NCBI GenBank assembly: GCA_946623365.1
Contig: CAMORE010000019.1
Coordinates: 1 to 21,782, forward strand
DNA from: an uncultured Acinetobacter sp.
Lineage (GTDB): Bacteria; Cyanobacteriota; Vampirovibrionia; Gastranaerophilales; Gastranaerophilaceae
Direction of reading: 5' to 3'
Length of the DNA: 21,782 bases
Part shown: piece by piece, positions 7,621 through 14,631 of the stretch
Numbering within the stretch: the first letter of the stretch is position 1
Layout: the number at the start of each line of letters is the position of its first letter
Made by a program: the position numbers and the translations under genes
The notes under the pieces: model-generated
Databases searched by the model: none
Told to the model about the DNA's origin: nothing
What the model saw: only the letters and a program-made list of their open reading frames with translations

Positions 7621-8691
7621 TTATTTTATGCTGTTCTTTGATAAACTTGCCTTTAAACCTTGCGCTAAATCGTGTCTGCCGCTCTTTTCATATATTGCAG
7701 TCATTGATTCTAAGAATTTTAAGTTATCAATATTCGGATTTCCTTGATTTACAGGAGCTGTATTAACCGGTGTTGTATGTTTTTTTACAGCCGGTTGAAC
7801 AGGTGCCGTTGCTACAGATGATGGTCTTGAATACTGAGAAGCTGCTTGCATTTTCATTTGTGCTCTTGCAAGAGGACTTACATATTGCTGCAGTCTCGGG
7901 TTATGAATCGGAGCTGATTCATAAGGATTTTCATTTTCCTTCTTATAGGCATTTAAGCCATAATTAACAGTTGTAAAGGGTTTTTCTGCACCGGTGAAAG
8001 AATTATTAAGAGGAGACGCACCTTGATACATTTCTATTTCTCTTTCTTTCATTCCTTGGCTTAAACCTATCTTCATATCTGGTTCTTTGCGTTTAAACAA
8101 TCTTATTACACCAAATGCAAGCAGACCGATTAAACCGTATGAGAAAAATTTATTTAATGTTTCTGAAGTATCGTTCACTGTATCCTGTAATTCTGTGTTT
8201 ACAGATGACGTTTTCTGCGTAAGTTTGTTAAACAAAGATGAAGTTTTTTCTTTTGCCATATCTTCTCTATAGATAGGAGCATAACTTTCAATCGGGCTAT
8301 TTAACTTAACTTGCTGTTTTTCTGAATTTATAGATTTTGATTTTGAAATAGGCATTACGGAATCAAATGCTACACTTGCACCCTCAGCATTTTCTGCTTG
8401 AAAAAATACGCTCACTCCGTTACCTGTATTTTCTACCATTACTGTATCTACATTTGAAACATTATTATAAACAGTGTTCAAAGTCTTTGACGCTCTTATA
8501 CCTTTCATATTTAAAGTAATTTTATTCGGAGCTTGAACAACTTTTTTTACATCAACAGACTTATCTGCTGTTAAAACTATGTTATATGTATCTTTGACCG
8601 GTACAATTTCTATCGTTTGCAAAACATTTTCTTCTGCGCAAACCGTTAATATTGAAAACAATAAACCAAAAAACAACAATATTTTCTTCAT
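7621..8691 (-). CDS. Exported AMIN-like-domain protein with one transmembrane helix and cytosolic tail
   Basis: Numbered from the ATG at 8691, the 356-residue product starts with a Sec signal peptide (MKKILLFFGLLFSILTVCA, likely cleaved after Ala19; the V before Cys argues against a lipobox). Residues about 22-112 look like an AMIN domain, the beta-rich module that tethers amidases and secretins to peptidoglycan or the envelope: IEIVPVKDTYNIVLTADK, then APNKITLNMKG. A low-complexity linker follows, then a hydrophobic helix at about 183-199 (YGLIGLLAFGVIRLF) capped by KRKE, and a Gln/Pro/Ser-rich tail ending in a short helix (NLKFLESMTAIYEKSG). The predicted layout is an envelope domain outside and the tail inside. 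A longer in-frame start at 8751 would bury the signal peptide and is unlikely; a purine-rich AAGGGAGAGAGAG precedes 8691. No enzymatic domain is present, so a structural or adaptor role at the cell wall is inferred. Confidence 0.82.
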   Translation of the reverse strand: MKKILLFFGLLFSILTVCAEENVLQTIEIVPVKDTYNIVLTADKSVDVKKVVQAPNKITLNMKGIRASKTLNTVYNNVSNVDTVMVENTGNGVSVFFQAENAEGASVAFDSVMPISKSKSINSEKQQVKLNSPIESYAPIYREDMAKEKTSSLFNKLTQKTSSVNTELQDTVNDTSETLNKFFSYGLIGLLAFGVIRLFKRKEPDMKIGLSQGMKEREIEMYQGASPLNNSFTGAEKPFTTVNYGLNAYKKENENPYESAPIHNPRLQQYVSPLARAQMKMQAASQYSRPSSVATAPVQPAVKKHTTPVNTAPVNQGNPNIDNLKFLESMTAIYEKSGRHDLAQGLKASLSKNSIK

Positions 8692-8778
8692 AATAGTATA
8701 CTCTCTCTCCCTTAATTTTAGTTTACAGGATTGGCATGCCCATGCCATCAATCAGGGGATTAAATTTAGTACTGCTGC

Positions 8779-8798
8779 AATAGACCATATGGTCTATT
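8779..8798. promoter_or_regulatory. Perfect 20-bp palindrome, candidate operator
   Basis: AATAGACCATATGGTCTATT is identical to its reverse complement over all 20 bases, centred at 8788/8789. It lies about 97 bp upstream of the AMIN start and about 90 bp upstream of the expected aroE transcription start. With no spacer and no U-run it is a poor terminator but a good dimeric-regulator site. No transcription factor gene is in the window, so the regulator is unknown. Confidence 0.5.
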
Positions 8799-8843
8799 TA
8801 AAAATTTAATATCTAATAATTTAATTATTTCTCAAATACGTAA

Positions 8844-8872
8844 TAGACACTTATTCAAAATTATTATAAAAT
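8844..8872 (+). promoter_or_regulatory. aroE promoter
   Basis: TAGACA (8844-8849) and TAAAAT (8867-8872) each match the sigma-70 consensus at five of six positions and are 17 nt apart. The expected start near 8879 gives a leader of about 37 nt carrying the AGAGAGG ribosome-binding site (8904-8910), five nt before the ATG at 8916. Confidence 0.55.
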
Positions 8873-8915
8873 AGGTATGCAAACATATTCATATAAATCA
8901 TTAAGAGAGGACGTT

Positions 8916-9755
8916 ATGTATAAACTGGGCATTATCGGATATCCTTTAGGTCATTCTATTTCTGCGGTTATTCAAAAAGCAGGATTGAACAGTATCGGAG
9001 AAGAAGTTCAATATGATGTTATGGAAACGCCTGCAGAAGATTTGGTTGACAGAATAAAATATATTAAAACAAACGGATATCAGGGTTTTAATGTAACAAT
9101 TCCTTTAAAAGTCCCTATGTCATTATTTCTAACAGATATTGATGATTATGCGAATGTTGCAGGATGCGTAAACACAGTTAAAGTAACGGAAAATAAAGAA
9201 TTCTACGGATATAATACCGATATATACGGTTTTAAAAAAGCTATACCTGCGGATATTGACCTAATCGGGAAAACCGCAGGAATATTAGGAACAGGCGGAG
9301 CTGCCAGAGCTGCTGTTGTCGGATTGGCAGAAAGAGGTATTAAAAATATTGATTTTTACACAAGAAATATAATTAATTCACACCAGACACTAAATTATGT
9401 ACGTTCAAAGTTCCCTAACATTGAATTTAATGTATACCAAATACAAAATATGAGAAGTCTGGAAAATACCTCTATTCTCGTAAATGCCACTCCTATCGGG
9501 ATGAAAGGATATATGGCAGATCAAATGGCATTAGAATATAAGGACTTTGATACACTTAAATCTGATGCTATAGTTTATGATATTGTTTACAATCCTTCTA
9601 AAACCATTCTTTTAAAAGAAGCTGAAAAAAGAGGTTTTAAAACAATTGGCGGACTTGATATGCTAATTTATCAGGCAGAGCGGGCAATAGAGATTTGGAC
9701 AGGAAAAGTTCCGGATGCAAAACTTATGAAAATTGCAGCACTTGAAGCTTTGTAA
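8916..9755 (+). CDS. aroE: Shikimate dehydrogenase
   Basis: Reduces 3-dehydroshikimate to shikimate with NADPH. Motifs: GYPLGHSIS at residues 8-16 (the Ser pair binds shikimate), FNVTIPLK with catalytic Lys65, GCVNTV, YNTDIYGF with catalytic Asp102, the dinucleotide loop GTGGAARA (125-132), NATPIGM and VYDIVYNPSKT. GGLDMLIYQA closes the active site near the C-terminus. The length of 279 residues is typical. The ATG at 8916 is preferred over an upstream in-frame ATG (8877) because AGAGAGG precedes it and the protein then begins MYKLGIIGYP as in homologs. It is monocistronic: a non-coding gap follows, then pgi on the opposite strand. Confidence 0.95.
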   Translation: MYKLGIIGYPLGHSISAVIQKAGLNSIGEEVQYDVMETPAEDLVDRIKYIKTNGYQGFNVTIPLKVPMSLFLTDIDDYANVAGCVNTVKVTENKEFYGYNTDIYGFKKAIPADIDLIGKTAGILGTGGAARAAVVGLAERGIKNIDFYTRNIINSHQTLNYVRSKFPNIEFNVYQIQNMRSLENTSILVNATPIGMKGYMADQMALEYKDFDTLKSDAIVYDIVYNPSKTILLKEAEKRGFKTIGGLDMLIYQAERAIEIWTGKVPDAKLMKIAALEAL

Positions 9756-10044
9756 TATAATTTTCAAAACTTTTAATTATATTTTGTTAACTATTAGTTA
9801 CAATGTTTTGACAGATAAGGCTGAGTATTTTTAATACAAGTTGCATAAATGCAACAGCATGATTCTTCTGCAAGCAATGCCTCAGAATAACCTAATGACC
9901 AATAATTCAAATTTATTTTGCGAAAACTCGCGTATAAATGCCTAAATAAAATCATTGAAAGTTAAAACTAATTATAAATAATAAAAAAGAGAGCGGCTTG
10001 AATGTAAAATTTTCAAGGCCGCTCTCTTTTATAAAAAATATTTT
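9756..10044. other. 289-bp intergenic region between aroE and pgi; possible small RNA
   Basis: No supported protein gene. It contains a consensus -35 TTGACA (9808-9813) with only a weak -10 (TTAATA/TAATAC near 9831-9837), a tight inverted repeat GTTGCAT-AA-ATGCAAC (9840-9855), a small stem GCGA-AAAC-TCGC near 9921, and the terminator of pgi, which would also work rightward. A transcript of about 190 nt between the weak promoter and the terminator is possible but unproven. A 28-codon ATG frame (9859-9945) lacks a ribosome-binding site. Confidence 0.4.
9985..10030 (-). terminator. Intrinsic terminator of pgi, probably bidirectional
   Basis: A long stem (AAAAGAGAGCGGCTTGAA paired with TTCAAG-G-CCGCTCTCTTTT, one bulged G) lies just past the pgi stop. 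On the minus strand it is followed by TTTATTATTTATAATTAG; on the plus strand its own 3' arm ends in CTCTTTTATA. The GC-rich core and U-rich ends on both strands suggest termination in either direction. Confidence 0.88.
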
Positions 10045-11340
10045 TTATCCTATTCTTCCCGGAATGACAACTCCGCCTTTTAAATTCTTTTTATAGAATT
10101 CAACGTGTGGTTGAAGAACGCTGTCTAAAACTTCAGGAAGTTCTTTATTTTGCATAACTGCTTCAACGATTTCCTGATAACATGTTGCAAATGCTCTGAG
10201 CTGTGTTAAAGCTCCGGCTGCTTCAGGGGTCAAACCAAGTTTAGAAGTTTCAACAGTTTCCATGAAGAATGCTCCTGTAACTTCATATGATTTTGACAGT
10301 GCTCCGATATATGCTTCTGCATTAGATTTGCAGACTCCGTTATCAGACGGAACCGTAAGTGCAAATACAAGTTTGTTTGCTGGATTAAAATGAGCTTCTG
10401 CAGAGTGGTGCATTGCGTCAGGAACCTTAGCTATTTGTTTTAATGTATCTTTTTGTGACTCGTTTTGCATTTGAGCATGCCAGTATACTGTGTTTTCAAA
10501 CATTGAACCCATATATTGATGAACAGATGCGGTTATTCCGTTTAACTTAGCATTTGCCCAAAAAATACCTTCTTTTAATGCATCATTCAAATCTAAGTCA
10601 GCTGTTAAAGAAAGAGAAGAAATTTCTTGTGCGCTTCTTAGCATAGAAGCCATATCTTCTTTTTTCATACCGGCAAACGCAAGCGTAAATAATGCGTGGT
10701 CATCAAATGCTGAGAAACGGCCGCCAACATCATCATGTATAAATAAATCTCCGAGCCAGTTCTGCTCTATAGAAGTTCTTCTGAGTTCGCTCTTTTCCGA
10801 GTTTTTGTCCGTTACTGCAATAAAGTGTTTCGCAGCAGATTTTTCAGCCTCTGCTTCAGATAAACCTTTTGCAATATATGCATCTTTTACAAGGTGTAAA
10901 ATTCTTAAAAATCCGTCTTTTGTTTCAAAAGTAGAGCCTGATTTTGATGCGATTAAATAGTTTGATGACAAAACATCACCTAATTTTGATAAATATCTTT
11001 CCCAGCTTATTGAGTCAACATCGGAATAAAATAAAACTGTTTCTCCGCATAGATTTAGACCGTTAATTCCAAGCATATGTTCTACGGTATGTTTAGAACC
11101 GCCAATACCCATTACGCTGAGTTTAGACGCTCCTGTTTGAGATTTTAGTTTTTCAGCCATAGAATATAAATCATCAAGTCTTGTTAATTGAAATTTAGGT
11201 AAATCCACCCAGTTTAAAAATTTACCTTCTTTATTTGCTCTTTTTGAGAACTCATTTACAAATTCAGATGTTTTTGATTCATACTTAGAAAAATCCACAC
11301 CTGTAAAAATAGTTTTTAATGATGAACTTTTTGTTAACAT
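10045..11340 (-). CDS. pgi: Glucose-6-phosphate isomerase (short, divergent form)
   Basis: Interconverts glucose 6-phosphate and fructose 6-phosphate in glycolysis and gluconeogenesis. Two SIS-fold sugar-phosphate domains are visible: MGIGGSKHTVE (77-87), the phosphate loop SKSGSTFET (132-140), VGGRFSAF (205-212), and WHAQMQNESQKD (287-298), where Glu294 matches the catalytic Glu of the family's QL-ES-GK motif. MHHSAEAHF (310-318) takes the place of the usual DLHS-GQ ring-opening segment. At 431 residues it resembles short bacterial PGIs rather than the roughly 550-residue form; the C-terminal ring-opening motif is diverged, so it is not closest to the textbook sequence. AAAGGAGAG lies eight to ten nt before the ATG. 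It is divergent from the VWA gene (97-nt gap). Confidence 0.9.
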   Translation of the reverse strand: MLTKSSSLKTIFTGVDFSKYESKTSEFVNEFSKRANKEGKFLNWVDLPKFQLTRLDDLYSMAEKLKSQTGASKLSVMGIGGSKHTVEHMLGINGLNLCGETVLFYSDVDSISWERYLSKLGDVLSSNYLIASKSGSTFETKDGFLRILHLVKDAYIAKGLSEAEAEKSAAKHFIAVTDKNSEKSELRRTSIEQNWLGDLFIHDDVGGRFSAFDDHALFTLAFAGMKKEDMASMLRSAQEISSLSLTADLDLNDALKEGIFWANAKLNGITASVHQYMGSMFENTVYWHAQMQNESQKDTLKQIAKVPDAMHHSAEAHFNPANKLVFALTVPSDNGVCKSNAEAYIGALSKSYEVTGAFFMETVETSKLGLTPEAAGALTQLRAFATCYQEIVEAVMQNKELPEVLDSVLQPHVEFYKKNLKGGVVIPGRIG

Positions 11341-11395
11341 AATTAACTCTCCTTTACTGTTTATGAGTCTATATTACTATAAACACTATAATTTG

Positions 11396-11413
11396 TATAA
11401 TCTGTTGTATAAT
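11396..11413 (+). promoter_or_regulatory. Tandem -10 elements upstream of the VWA-PAP2 operon
   Basis: TTGTATAAT occurs twice, 12 bp apart, giving TATAAT hexamers at 11396-11401 and 11408-11413. Neither has an obvious -35. The downstream one predicts a start near 11420, just ahead of the AGGAG ribosome-binding site (11424-11428) of the VWA gene. Confidence 0.4.
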
Positions 11414-11437
11414 ATTAACAGATAGGAGTTAAAGAGT

Positions 11438-12346
11438 ATGAAAAAAATGATTTTAACGAGTGTTTTGTGTTCGCTTATAGCTACAGGAGCAGTTTTTGCA
11501 GCTAAATACACGATAAATAAATCAGGTACAGTAAAGAATCAGGCAGGACAAACCGTAACATCACCTGCTAATTCTGTAAATCAGAATTACTATAACAATT
11601 ACATGATGAATAATTATGTTTCAAATAATCAGGTTAACAAAACTCCGGTTGATACAATTGAAATTGTAATGGATTTTTCGGGAAGTATGTCAAATTGGAT
11701 TGCTGCAGCAAAGCGCTCAATGTCTGCAATTATGGCACAAATCCCCGCTTCAACAAAAGTTGGTTTCAGAGTTTTCGGACATGATGGCGACGGATATAAT
11801 CCTGCAAGCATTCATACTCTTCAGGATGTAAAAAAGATAGTTAAAAACGGAAATAAATTTACCATTGTAACAGAAAGAAGTCCGATTGGAACAACAAAAG
11901 GTGCTTGCAGCGCAACAAAACAGGTTTCTCCAATTATTAGTGCGAACTCTAATTCTATTCTGGCAGGAATGAACTCAGTTGATATAGGAGGTGCAACACC
12001 TCTTGTGTATGCTCTTGATAGAGCGGCTTATCAAGACTTTGCTAGCTTGGATACAACGACTCCTAAAAAAATAATTTTAATTACTGATGGTGGCGAAAAT
12101 TGCGGAGGGGATCCATGTGCTTTTGCCAGAAACTTGATGAAAAAACGTTCCGACATACATATTGATGTAGTATTGGCTTCATCTTATTCGAAGTCTTTAA
12201 TCTGTCTTGCATCAACAACAGGCGGACATTTATATAACGTAAATAATCTTTCGGATTTTTCGAATACTCTTACGAGAACTATCCAATCACAGCCTGCATC
12301 ACAACAAGAAATTAAAAAACAAAGTTACGAATTTATTGCAGAATAA
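11438..12346 (+). CDS. Exported von Willebrand factor A domain protein
   Basis: A Sec signal peptide (MKKMILTSVLCSLIATGAVFA, cleavage about residue 21) is followed by an Asn/Gln/Tyr-rich linker (about 43-66) and one VWA domain (about 71-290). The metal-ion-dependent adhesion site is complete: Asp79-Ser81-Ser83 in DFSGSMS, Thr187 in GGATPLVYAL and Asp217 in LITDGGENC. GGENCGGDPCAFA is a stretch I associate with the chloride-channel-like VWA subgroup; its cysteines, with Cys157 and Cys256, could form disulfides outside the cytoplasm. No membrane anchor or sorting signal is seen, so the product is periplasmic or secreted. AGGAG lies nine nt upstream of the ATG. It is followed after 18 nt by a PAP2 phosphatase gene with its own strong ribosome-binding site, implying an operon. 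The ligand is unknown. Confidence 0.87.
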   Translation: MKKMILTSVLCSLIATGAVFAAKYTINKSGTVKNQAGQTVTSPANSVNQNYYNNYMMNNYVSNNQVNKTPVDTIEIVMDFSGSMSNWIAAAKRSMSAIMAQIPASTKVGFRVFGHDGDGYNPASIHTLQDVKKIVKNGNKFTIVTERSPIGTTKGACSATKQVSPIISANSNSILAGMNSVDIGGATPLVYALDRAAYQDFASLDTTTPKKIILITDGGENCGGDPCAFARNLMKKRSDIHIDVVLASSYSKSLICLASTTGGHLYNVNNLSDFSNTLTRTIQSQPASQQEIKKQSYEFIAE

Positions 12347-12364
12347 TGTTTTATTGGAGGTAGT

Positions 12365-13351
12365 ATGTTAGATTGTTTATCTTGTCCTGCGTGGATAAAT
12401 CCGCAAACAGACTTTTTGCTTTTTTTACAAAATATAAGAATCGGTCAACCGGATATTATAGATAAATTCTTTTTATCAATTACCGTTTTTGGAGAATTTT
12501 GGCTTCCGACGTTAATTTGTGCAATTACGTATTGGTGTATAGATTATAGAGCGGGAATATATTTATTTTCGTTAGAAAGTTTTAATGCTTTTTTAGCGCA
12601 CTTTTTCAAAATGCTGGCATGCGTTTACCGTCCATGGGTACTTGATAGCAGAATTCATCCGTCAGAGTTAGCGGTTCCGTTTGCGAAAGGTTACTCCTTC
12701 CCAAGCGGACATTCTGCAATGAGTTCTTCTGTATTAGGTGGTACAGCTTTTCTTTTAAGGAAAAAAATATTTGTTTGCTTACTTTTAATTGCACTTGTTT
12801 TACTGGTTGGTTTTTCAAGGCTCTGGCTCGGAGTTCATACTCCGCAAGATGTTGTGTGCGGTTTTATTATAGGATTATTTTTGATATTTTGTACTAATTC
12901 AATAATTAATTGGGCAGAAAAAGAAAAAAACAGATATTTATATTTAGCGGGAATTGTCGATGTATTGGTGATTCTGGCAGTTATCTATATTTATTGTTTT
13001 AATACATACAGAATAGATTATATTTCAGGAGAACTTTTAGTTAATCCTGATAAACTCAAATATGTAACTGTTGTAGTATACGGATATTCATTGGGTATTA
13101 TTAACGGAGCTTTTTTATGCAGAAGATTTTGTCCGTTTGATCCCAAAACAGTGTCTGTAAAAAGAAGAATCTTAATTGGTGTTATTGGAACCGTATTTGT
13201 ATTGCTTCTTCTGAAGTGTATATTACAGCAAATTATCATGAATATTATAGATATAAGGATTGGTACCTCATTAATGTTTATAACAGGTTTTTCTGTAACA
13301 TTTATTTATCCGTTGATATTCACTAAATTGAATAAAATAACTCATACTTAA
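12365..13351 (+). CDS. PAP2-family membrane phosphatase
   Basis: A multi-pass integral membrane enzyme of the type-2 phosphatidic acid phosphatase / undecaprenyl-pyrophosphatase superfamily. The three-part active site is intact: Lys82-x6-Arg89-Pro90 (KMLACVYRP), SFPSGHS with His116, and SRLWLGVHTPQD with Arg152, His158 and Asp162. About eight hydrophobic segments surround it; those after residue 190 form a C-terminal extension that many PAP2 proteins lack (328 residues in total). TTGGAGG lies four nt before the ATG. The substrate may be an isoprenoid pyrophosphate, phosphatidic acid or phosphatidylglycerol phosphate; the sequence does not decide. It is the second gene after the exported VWA protein, which suggests envelope work for both. 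No strong terminator follows. Confidence 0.9.
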   Translation: MLDCLSCPAWINPQTDFLLFLQNIRIGQPDIIDKFFLSITVFGEFWLPTLICAITYWCIDYRAGIYLFSLESFNAFLAHFFKMLACVYRPWVLDSRIHPSELAVPFAKGYSFPSGHSAMSSSVLGGTAFLLRKKIFVCLLLIALVLLVGFSRLWLGVHTPQDVVCGFIIGLFLIFCTNSIINWAEKEKNRYLYLAGIVDVLVILAVIYIYCFNTYRIDYISGELLVNPDKLKYVTVVVYGYSLGIINGAFLCRRFCPFDPKTVSVKRRILIGVIGTVFVLLLLKCILQQIIMNIIDIRIGTSLMFITGFSVTFIYPLIFTKLNKITHT

Positions 13352-13463
13352 AAATAATTTTTAGAGTTTGTGAATAAACTTCAAAAAATTGTCGTTTTTC
13401 CGGTTTCATCGCAAACTTATTATGTAAAAATATCTTAACAAAGATTAATATAATAGCAAATTC

Positions 13464-13492
13464 TTGAATTTTGGTGTTTTTAAACTTATAAT
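13464..13492 (+). promoter_or_regulatory. Promoter of the small Gly-rich membrane protein gene
   Basis: TTGAAT (13464-13469), a 17-nt spacer and a perfect TATAAT (13487-13492) give an expected start near 13499. This leaves a short leader containing GAAGGTG before the ATG at 13516 and rules out an upstream start. Confidence 0.65.
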
Positions 13493-13515
13493 GGATTTGT
13501 GTGAAGGTGTCTGAT

Positions 13516-14031
13516 ATGGTAAATTCGTTTTCTGTAAATTTAAAAAATAATCCCTACGGAAATATTGAACGTATTGGCGAAAGTCCAAATAATAGAGCTT
13601 TGTACAGCGTAACAGATTCAGAAGGTAAATATGCGGGGAAATTTTCAATTCCAATGGAGGATGTTGATACTTTTGAAGCTTCATACAAGGAAATTTTAAA
13701 GAGTGCACCTAAAATAGAGGCATACGTTGCCGCAAATTCTTCGGAAGAAAGTATCAATAAAAGACGAAAAATTACACAAGGTATTATTGGCGCTAGCGGA
13801 CTCGTAGGTATAGGAATTCCGTTATTAATATTAAGAAAGTCGACTTCTGTAACAAAGAAAATACTTGGAGCCGTAGCAGGTACCATTGCAGGTCTCGCTG
13901 TAGGTTTTGTAGGTTCTCTCGGGGTTACTACACCTCCCGGGTCATTAGAATTTGCAAAAGCATCAAGAGAATTATCAAAACTTGATATTCAACAAGTGCC
14001 GGATGAAAATGAGAGTAATGGAACTCTTTAA
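13516..14031 (+). CDS. Small membrane protein with two Gly-rich helices, unknown family
   Basis: I do not recognise the family. The 171-residue product has a soluble N-terminal part (residues 1-82) with alternating strand-like segments (NRALYSVTDSEGKYAGKFSI) and then two hydrophobic, glycine-rich helices at about 87-107 (ITQGIIGASGLVGIGIPLLIL) and 115-138 (KKILGAVAGTIAGLAVGF). The small-xxx-small spacing favours tight helix packing or oligomerisation. The C-terminal 30 residues are polar and acidic. The ATG at 13516 is preferred over the in-frame GTG at 13501, because GAAGGTG (13503-13509) serves as ribosome-binding site and the promoter places the transcript start at about 13499. It is monocistronic. 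Its stop overlaps by four bases the stop of the convergent gene on the minus strand. Confidence 0.75.
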   Translation: MVNSFSVNLKNNPYGNIERIGESPNNRALYSVTDSEGKYAGKFSIPMEDVDTFEASYKEILKSAPKIEAYVAANSSEESINKRRKITQGIIGASGLVGIGIPLLILRKSTSVTKKILGAVAGTIAGLAVGFVGSLGVTTPPGSLEFAKASRELSKLDIQQVPDENESNGTL

Positions 14032-14465
14032 AATGCTTTTATTAAAAATATTTTTATCCCGTTATCCAAACGCTCAACTCTTTTAACATAATGATAATCA
14101 TTAAGCGATGTAAGAATTAATACTACAGCAGGTGCTTTTCCTGTCATTTTAGAATAATAAAGAGATTGTCCTATGCTCTCAGCCCATTTTTTTGCAAAAT
14201 CAAATTCTATTGCATAGTCTTTTGTCAAGCAATCGACCCTTGTCATATCCCACAAGACAGCCTCTTTTCTTCCAAAGTCAGAAGTACACCATTGATTAAC
14301 ATAATATGATTCAACTTGTCTTGGCATCATAGTTTGAGTTTCGTACCATTTTTTAGGAACGTAATTTAGTCCTATATAATACAGTCCCGTTATCATAAGT
14401 AGAAATGTAAATACAAAACTTAAGACTTTACCTTTTTCTATAGATTTTTTCGTTTTACGAGCCAT
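14028..14465 (-). CDS. Membrane-anchored PD-(D/E)XK-like small protein
   Basis: 145 residues: a basic N-terminus (RKTKKSIEKGK), one hydrophobic helix (about 14-32) and a compact domain that the positive-inside rule places outside the cytoplasm. The domain has an order of residues typical of PD-(D/E)XK nuclease folds: Glu68, TRVDCL with Asp78, AIEFD with Glu87 and Asp89, then KKW with Lys92/93, and IGQSLYY with Gln100. Cys60 (NQWC) and Cys79 (VDCL) could pair in an oxidising compartment. From memory, short exported proteins with this RVDCLT...EFDFAKKWAE...GQSLYY pattern occur in other Gram-negatives without an assigned function, so nuclease activity is inference. The ATG has no Shine-Dalgarno and lies six nt after a TATGAT -10. 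Confidence 0.72.
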   Translation of the reverse strand: MARKTKKSIEKGKVLSFVFTFLLMITGLYYIGLNYVPKKWYETQTMMPRQVESYYVNQWCTSDFGRKEAVLWDMTRVDCLTKDYAIEFDFAKKWAESIGQSLYYSKMTGKAPAVVLILTSLNDYHYVKRVERLDNGIKIFLIKAF

Positions 14466-14471
14466 TTTTTT

Positions 14472-14477
14472 ATCATA
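14472..14477 (-). promoter_or_regulatory. -10 element of the PD-(D/E)XK-like gene, predicted leaderless
   Basis: TATGAT (minus strand, 14477-14472) matches the -10 consensus at five of six bases and ends six nt before the ATG at 14465. Only A residues lie between them. No -35 is convincing. Confidence 0.45.
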
Positions 14478-14565
14478 TACATAATTAATAAAATTTCCTC
14501 GTACATATTATGTAAATTTTTGTAACAAATAGTGCTCTAATATTAAAGTTTATAAAAAAAATGCC

Positions 14566-14589
14566 GTTATATAACCATGTATAGTTATA
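14566..14589. repeat. Palindromic GTTATA elements upstream of the giant-protein unit
   Basis: A 10-bp palindrome GTTATATAAC (14566-14575) is followed after eight bases by a third half-site GTTATA (14584-14589), which also pairs with TATAAC. It lies between the divergent promoters of the PD-(D/E)XK-like gene and the 113-residue gene, so it could be an operator, but such AT-rich symmetry also arises by chance here. Confidence 0.3.
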
Positions 14590-14631
14590 TTTTTATGTCT
14601 TTTCAAAGATAAAATACAGAGTGGTATACAT

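Larger units (their letters stand above)
8692..8915. other. Divergent intergenic region between the AMIN gene and aroE
   Basis: This 224-bp AT-rich stretch separates two divergent genes. It holds an inverted repeat TGGCATG-CC-CATGCCA (8732-8747), a perfect 20-bp palindrome (8779-8798) and the aroE promoter and ribosome-binding site. I could not pick a convincing promoter for the minus-strand gene. Confidence 0.7.

Noticed and set aside
8692..8751. Longer start of the AMIN protein at 8751
   Set aside because: It would add 20 polar, Cys-containing residues in front of a clear signal peptide; the purine-rich ribosome-binding site precedes 8691.
8877..8915. Upstream ATG of aroE at 8877
   Set aside because: It has no ribosome-binding site and adds residues before the conserved MYKLGIIGYP start; AGAGAGG precedes 8916. 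It also coincides with the predicted transcription start.
9859..9945. 28-codon ATG frame in the aroE-pgi gap
   Set aside because: No ribosome-binding site, no recognisable peptide features, and length expected by chance.
13352..13460. Terminator after the PAP2 gene
   Set aside because: Only a 5-bp AT stem (AGTTT-GTGAAT-AAACT) and a distant T-run are present; too weak to call.
13554..13886. Minus-strand 110-codon frame over the small membrane protein gene
   Set aside because: The plus-strand gene has a matched promoter and ribosome-binding site; the opposite frame has neither.
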